A DNA stretch of 64,000 nucleotides, taken from positions 372,001 to 436,000 of the forward strand of contig JARKIF010000015.1 in the NCBI GenBank assembly GCA_029378245.1, written 5' to 3'. Origin of the DNA: Roridomyces roridus. Its lineage: Eukaryota > Basidiomycota > Agaricomycetes > Agaricales > Mycenaceae. The notes beneath the pieces are model-generated. The model was not told where the DNA came from. It worked only from the letters and a program-made list of their open reading frames with translations, and searched no databases. Below, in pieces: positions 58,400 to 64,000 of the stretch. The number at the start of each line of letters is the position of its first letter. The stretch's first letter is position 1. Made by a program: the position numbers and the translations under genes.

Positions 58400-59027
58400 G
58401 CTGCCAGCGTGCCGTGCCTATGTATAGCGTACGCGTTGGCTCCTCCGATTTCTGGAATCTGGATTGCTGTTGGATACTTATCTGCCAATTCAATTCATGC
58501 TGGCGACGTACTCTGCGGCACAACGACGGAATTTATTCAAGGCAGTGGATGGCGGGCTGCGGGGACCTCTACATTCTCATCCTGCAATGTCATGAAAATG
58601 CACCGGCACTGACGCTGCGCACGAAGATCTCCACGCCCCCACGAGGCTAGCGACCGGATACGGTTAAAATCAATATACGCGAATGCACCGCCTGATGTCA
58701 AGATCCATGCTTTGAGGCGGTGTCCGCCCCGCACAATTTGTAGTGCGTCATTCACTGTGATCTTGGGCGACGGCGCAGCGCTACAGATTGGAGAACTCGC
58801 TGCTGCGGTCTGACTCACAAAGGAATCGCAACCGACGGAAGTCTCTCCCTCCCTTGGCTCTTGACTCAAGGATCTCCAAGTCTGCGGTGCGTCATTTCAC
58901 TTTGGCTCCGATGAAAGCTGTGAAAATCTATCAAGTACTCAATCAAGCGCCCACAACCCCATTCGAGATAATCAAGGCGGTGCGCCTTCGGATGCATGGC
59001 GGTACTTTGATGGCGGGCGCCGACTGA

Positions 59028-59036
59028 TATTTAAAT
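59028..59036 (+). promoter_or_regulatory. TATA-like element of the right DUF6699 gene
   Basis: TATTTAAAT lies 45-53 bp upstream of the ATG at 59081, matching the element before the left copy. Confidence 0.4.
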
Positions 59037-59080
59037 GCCAAGCCCTTCATCTCGTTCTCCACAATTACCCACCCCATCGC

Positions 59081-59743
59081 ATGCCAGGGAAGCACGTCCG
59101 TTTCTCGACTCAGAACATCTTCCACTCTCCAGTCCCCGACCTCAGTCATTCCGTCCACTCGGACGACGATTCATCCTCTGGCCCATACACTCCACCGTCT
59201 TACCACAATGCACTCCCGCCTTACGCACCCCGCAGGTCCTATACGGACTCTACGCATGCAAAACTGCACCCTCTCCTCGCGTATAGCAGCCACCCCATGC
59301 TCACATACGACCTCTCCCTCCACCCGTCGTCCCTCGCGACGACGCACCACGGTCTATCCTCTGCTCGCATGTCCGAGCCGGCCGTCTACCCCTCTCAATC
59401 CACAATCACAATCAGCACTCCACACCTCCCCTGGTCCTTCACCATCTCGGCGTCGAGTCGGACTCTGGGCTACGTGACCGTGGCAGACGTCCTCGCCGCT
59501 TTATATTCAGGACTCCGCACAAATATCACCGGAGTGGAATTCCAGTCGCTGGGCAATGAGAAGCTCATGCGGCGCGTCACGGCTGCTTATACCGCGCGAT
59601 ACAACCGGTTGAAGGGTCATCGGGGGTACGGGCATGAGAAGGCGTCTGGCGTCAAGCGTATTGATTACTTGATGGGATGCACACAGCTGAAGGGGCTCAC
59701 GCCGACGAGCACGTCGGGTGTTTGGAGACTCCATGTTGCGTGA
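59081..59743 (+). CDS. DUF6699 protein, right copy
   Basis: A single exon of 220 residues, the inverted twin of 19459-20121. The only residue difference I find is Ala86 (Thr in the left copy). The differences between copies in the coding part are otherwise silent third positions, while the flanks differ more, so both copies appear to have stayed under selection or been homogenised. The DUF6699 landmarks are the same (LTYDLSLHPSS, PHLPWSFTISAS, VTVADVLAALYSGLR). The function of the family is unknown. Confidence 0.8.
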   Translation: MPGKHVRFSTQNIFHSPVPDLSHSVHSDDDSSSGPYTPPSYHNALPPYAPRRSYTDSTHAKLHPLLAYSSHPMLTYDLSLHPSSLATTHHGLSSARMSEPAVYPSQSTITISTPHLPWSFTISASSRTLGYVTVADVLAALYSGLRTNITGVEFQSLGNEKLMRRVTAAYTARYNRLKGHRGYGHEKASGVKRIDYLMGCTQLKGLTPTSTSGVWRLHVA

Positions 59744-59936
59744 ACGTCGAGTGGACGATCTGTTGTATACCCATTGCTTATACCCTCATTATGTGTTCAT
59801 TATGTTCTTCATGAATCCTCTTGGATCTCCAACTTGAACGAAGGAGACGATCGGCCGCATACGGCTGAAGCGCGAAGAACAAGTGAGTAAATGCCAAAAT
59901 GATCACGGAATATTTCATTCGCGCCGACCCGGATCT

Positions 59937-60310
59937 AGGGTGCTGTAAATAACACCTGTTTATAAACCAGTTTATAAACCGGTGTTTATAAACACGGTTT
60001 ATAATGTTTTCAGCTGAACTGTCCGTTTATAAACGCCTCCGAGGTCATCATCGATGCCATCAATGTTGCTGATCGCTCTCTGGGGCGTGTTCTAGCAGCC
60101 TGAAATTTGGGTCAAGTGCTATTTTTGGGTTGTTGAACACTGGGAAGGTGCCAGAGAGCTCAGAGGTGTCCCGGAGCCGAAAATTTTGTTCTGCAGCTCA
60201 CATTTCCACCTTTTTCACGCCAGTTTTTAAACCAGTTTATAAACACCTGGTTTATTAACTGGGTTAATCAACCGGTAAATAAGGGTCCCGGATTAATTTA
60301 CAGCACCCTA
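59937..60310. mobile_element. hAT-type MITE, 374 bp
   Basis: Inverted ends are TAGGGTGCTGTAAAT. Flanking 8-bp direct repeats are CCCGGATC (59929-59936 and 60311-60318). The interior is full of GTTTATAAAC-type palindromes. It is non-coding. Confidence 0.85.
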
Positions 60311-60901
60311 CCCGGATCGAACGGAGACGTGCTGAGTGATGCGTGTGACGATGGACGGAGAGGCAGTTTATAAGGCAAGTAATAGTAGTTCAGGTAAGGA
60401 GAAGTGTGGGTGATTTTTAGGTACAGTCTGCTTCTTGCTTCATTATAAGCTGGATCAAGCTAGTGGCGTGTCAAAGTAACGACAAGGAACAAGATGCGAA
60501 TCGAACGGGAGCCGTTGGTAGCAGCTGCGTGCTGGAGGCTAGCGATACTTGCGAACATCTGCTTTCAATCTCGGCTGGATTCGTCACGGAGGCCCATTTG
60601 GTGGACATTCGAAATGGATAAGAAAATTAACCCATGTCGCATGTGCTAAAAATTCGACAGCAATACTCCTTCCCTGCCTCAGAGCAGCATTCGACGCGAC
60701 AGTGACTATGGTATTACTCCTCGGACTGCACAACAAGCTTTCCCTCACCAGTACCACGCCGCTCACGTCGTTTTTCATCGCAGAAGGTGAGACTCTGAAT
60801 CTCTGTTAGGTGCTGGTGCCGATACAAGACTGCTTGTTTCCAGCGATTCGAGATTTAATGTGAGCTAGCCCTCCTTCTGAATATGTAGAATTGATTTCGA
60901 C

Positions 60902-61455
60902 TAGGGCTCCGACCCGACCGTCAAAATGACGGGTCAACGAGCCGTCACGACGGGTGCCGGCCCGGCCGTACAGCCCTCTGAAGCCACAATTTGACGGCCG
61001 GGTCCGGGTCCGGTTCCTTGGCTGACGGGGTACCCGTTCCCGGCCGTCGACGGGCCATGACGGGTGGTGACGGGTCCTCGGCTAACTAACCATGCCGAGC
61101 TGCCATCATCACTTGATGCTCCAGGGGTAGCGCACATGGGTCATCGGCAATCTTCCCGATGGCCCACTACTGCGGTTCTGGCTGGTTTTGGAGGCTTCCC
61201 GAGTATCAATAGGTATCGATCCGTAATTTTGACTTGCCGGCATCACGTTGACATCAATATGATGGTCGATTTAGCTGGAGGCACGGGCTGTCACCGCTCC
61301 GACCCGTCATGACGGCCGTGACGGGTCTGACGGGTACCACCCGGCCGTTTTGAGGCCTCGCAACATGGTCTGACGGCCGGGTGGGGCCCGTCCGACCTCC
61401 CATGACGGCCGTCAGAGCGACGGGCGTCGCCGTCAACGGCCGGGTCGGAGCCCTA
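60902..61455. mobile_element. hAT-type MITE, 554 bp, absent from the left arm
   Basis: Inverted ends are TAGGGCTCCGACCCG, about 20 bp in all. Flanking 8-bp direct repeats are ATTTCGAC (60894-60901 and 61456-61463). The left arm has the uninterrupted site (complement of GGAGTCGAAATCAATTC at about 15658-15674). The interior repeats GACGGGT and GACGGCCGG, probable transposase-binding motifs. It has no transposase. Confidence 0.9.
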
Positions 61456-62284
61456 ATTTCGACTCCAGGATGATTTTTGTAATTATGGCGATGGAGGCTG
61501 TATTTGTCCAGGTGCGTATTCCCATACGTTGGAGAACCTACATCTGAGGAGGACGATATATAGATCCCATCCATCAGTGACTTTCTCTACCTTGAGAATC
61601 CAAACTCAGCGAAGGCAAAATATCCAGGCGCGCGCCCACGTCCGAAATTTTCTCGTTCCATTCGTGGATTCGTGAGTTGCCAGTTAATCTACCACTATTG
61701 AATTTATAGGCTGACTGGCACCGACTGCAGCCTCACCGCGATCCTGGTAACGAGATTCCTGCTCGAGCTTTCCGAGAAAAGTAGGCAGCCCCGCGAACTG
61801 GGATGTAATCCCTGCGACTTTGAATCTGTCGCCCTGCAACTTGAATCCCTTGTCGAAGAGCCTCAACATGAGGAGCTGGGATGTTTAGATTTGACCAATT
61901 CTGCCGCAGAAGTGCGTTCCAGAAATCATCCTTCTGGATTACTTACTTTGATTTCTGACTGCTTGTCTAGACAGATGAGCCGCAGCGCAGAGTGTCTACT
62001 ACAGGAGACACCTCTGATCCCTTACAAAATGTCGAGCACGGCCTGGGCGGGGAAATATCGAAGAAATAGATCGAGGTTCCTGTGCTCGCAGGAGTTTGAT
62101 TCATGGCATTGAGAATGATGGTAGGGACTTCGGAGTATTCTGTCGGGGGTGCGAGCCGTGTTGCGTCGGCGCCTCCCCAATTTGAAGATTTTTTTCCCCT
62201 TCCAAACAACCGGGAATACCTAAAGGGTGATCAGATAAATATGTTTCTCTTTTCGGTTGAATTAGATATTGCAAGACACTGCAT

Positions 62285-62835
62285 CAGGAAACCTGGGGGT
62301 CGCTGCATAGCGCTGGAGAGTGCTGCATAGCACCATAGTGCCCATAGCGACATCCCTGCTATGCAGTACTATGCAGCACTATGCAGTGCCTGCTTGCCGA
62401 CGCTTCGCTCGAGCCGTTCCAAAATTAAGTGCACCGACAGGAAGGGGAGCAAATATAATTATATAACGGATCCGGACAGACAGGTAGAGCAAAAAAATCT
62501 CTGAATTCACTAGCTATTACATCCACAAGAGCGTACTACACAACACACCACCGACTCAAACGACACATGAAATAAGTACATCATTCCGGGCGCGAGATCA
62601 CGCGTCGCGGCGTGCACGCGCCAAACGAAAGAAATCACTGCTGGCCATATGAGCTTAACCGCGACTCGCGAACGAGGGATGGATGAGCGCTTACGTGCGG
62701 GGAACTGCAAAGCAGCAAGAATGAGGCTGCGTCGGAGCGTCGGATTGAAGTTGAACGAGGAGCCGTGATGCAGACAAAGTTGGGAGGAGACAAGGAAGAG
62801 AGAGGGAGAGGTTAGCACGACGGACCCACTGTTTA
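62285..62835. other. No gene recognised
   Basis: It opens with a degenerate repeat of TGCATAGC/GCTATGCA units (62297-62390), similar to 7085-7215. A minus-strand 102-codon frame (62510-62818) has no recognisable domain. Confidence 0.3.
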
Positions 62836-63920
62836 CGAGAACTTACTTGCTAAGTTCTCGTTCTTTTAAAATTTGGTCAGGCCAGAAGTTGGGCAACTTT
62901 TTAACATCATTACAACTTTTGATTGTGGCGGCTGTGCATTTCCTTTTTGCGGCTACAATCACTGATTTTGACAGCTGCCATCAGCAGATTTTTCTTTTCT
63001 CTCCAGAGCATCCAATTTACCCCCAAATGACTTGAGATTTCGCAAGTAAACCTTCAGTACCTGGACTTGAGTTTTGTTCCCTGAGACTGAGGTCTCATTC
63101 CAAATATTGAATATGATATTGGTGATTTACTTGTGGTTTGTGATCAGCTCATTCTAGATTCACTGGAGACCCTGGGCCTCTGACATATTGGTATGCTTGA
63201 AGAAGGACATGCACTTCTGCTAAAACACCTTCAAGAAAAATCACAAAAAACAATTGCAATCAAAATGAGGGAAATTCTGTTCTGGATGTTCATATTCATT
63301 AACACTGATTTCTGGTGTCCTCACTGAGATTTCACCCCAGCTGTGCAGTCCTGGAGCAGCTTGAAGACAAAATCTCGGCCTGGATGTGTTCCAAGAGCCC
63401 ACATTTTCCTTGAAACCCTGGACAGTGGATACTGGAACACCCAGTGGGTACATCCCATCCACAGGATTTTGGACCCTAGTCTGTTGAGTGCTTGGCTATT
63501 TCACAACAGTCCTATTGTACATCCATCACTAACACTTTCTGTTGCAGTTGGAGTGTCCCAGTGGGCCAAATGGCACCTGAATTGCAGGCCACAGAAATTT
63601 GAACCAATCTCATTAGGCTTGGCAGTGTAAGGTAAAGTCAAGGGATAGAAGGGTTCTACATATTATGGTGAGTGCTCCCATGTAGTCAAAAGCCATTTTT
63701 TCTTCAAGGTTTTGGCTTGCAGACAGAGTGAGGTAGCCCAGAAAGGCATCACAATAGTCACGTCACAGGGAGCCGGTTTCTCTACACAGCCACTTGCCCA
63801 CATCATGATCACTGATCAATGACTTGCAGTCTCTCAACCACAAGTTGCAGGACTTTGTGCTCGGTTCAAATGGTTGAGCAATTATTTATGTTCCATACTT
63901 TTAACCCAACCAAGTTCTCG
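62836..63920. mobile_element. Possible AT-rich TA-flanked element
   Basis: The stretch is markedly AT-rich. It begins CGAGAACTTACTTG and ends in the near complement CAACCAAGTTCTCG, with TA on both sides as in Tc1/mariner insertions. The left end is itself a hairpin (CGAGAACTT, 7 nt, AAGTTCTCG), so the match to the right end could be partly fortuitous. No transposase frame is seen; a 95-codon frame at 63343-63630 is unrecognised. Confidence 0.3.
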
Positions 63921-64000
63921 TATATGCCGTGCTTGCAACGGCCCGGACCCCCAAGTTAAATAGATGCCGGCTTTGTTGTACCCGTGTCAAACAGGTTCCC

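Larger units (their letters stand above)
57358..62284. repeat. Right arm of the large inverted duplication
   Basis: Inverted counterpart of 14862-21030: block B at 57358-59825, block A at 60648-62284. It carries three insertions that the left arm lacks (57558-58399, 59937-60310, 60902-61455). At its outer end the sequence reads GATATTGCAAGACACTG, the complement of the left arm's CAGTGTCTTGCAATATC. Confidence 0.85.

Noticed and set aside
14862..62284. The idea that the two duplicated arms are terminal repeats of one giant transposon.
   Set aside because: The flanks share only CATC, which is chance level; there is no 8-9-bp target duplication, and the known transposases inside belong to smaller elements with their own ends. 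Kept only as an open possibility in the finding on the arms.
1..64000. CRISPR arrays, bacterial defence systems, secondary-metabolite core genes, viral genes.
   Set aside because: No regular direct-repeat/spacer array and no polyketide or peptide synthase, terpene cyclase, or viral capsid or polymerase motif was seen on either strand.

Overview
The window reads as nuclear DNA of a mushroom-forming basidiomycete (Agaricomycetes). The evidence is many GT-AG (and a few GC-AG) introns of about 46-63 nt, a Plavaka-type transposase, DUF6533 and DUF6699 proteins, F-box/leucine-rich proteins, short Zn2Cys6 regulators and a copper-radical (glyoxal) oxidase. It is a gene-poor, transposon-rich accessory region. 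I see no rRNA, complete tRNA, CRISPR array or bacterial-style operon.

Layout. 0-2 kb: decayed fragments of two housekeeping genes (glutamine:fructose-6-phosphate amidotransferase and an eIF4A-type helicase). 2.2-5.3 kb: a Plavaka transposase gene with one premature stop, divergent from a small coiled-coil gene. 8.1-10.1 kb: an intact seven-exon glyoxal oxidase gene. 12.1-13.7 kb: an intact F-box-like gene. 14.9-21.0 kb: left arm of a large inverted duplication, carrying a DUF6699 gene, a truncated DUF6533 gene and an F-box fragment split by a fold-back transposon. 22.0-26.7 kb: a large EF-hand/zinc-finger gene broken by a 183-bp MITE. 27.8-33.0 kb: a six-hairpin glycosidase gene split by a complete Mutator-like element. 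38.1-41.4 kb: a complete hAT element with an apparently intact transposase. 42.5-46.1 kb: two convergent paralogous Zn2Cys6 regulators. 51.3-53.0 kb: a proline-rich protein. 54.3-57.1 kb: an ARM/HEAT-repeat gene with one repeat per exon. 57.4-62.3 kb: right arm of the inverted duplication, with a second DUF6699 gene and three arm-specific transposon insertions. 62.8-64.0 kb: AT-rich, possibly another element.

The strongest new information is structural. Nine elements have both ends and target-site duplications readable in the sequence, and three of them have landed in coding sequence such that removing the element plus one target copy restores the host reading frame. Together with the roughly 47-kb inverted-duplication frame (14.86-62.28 kb), this points to an active, rearranging accessory region. 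All functional names rest on motif recognition by eye; no database search was possible.
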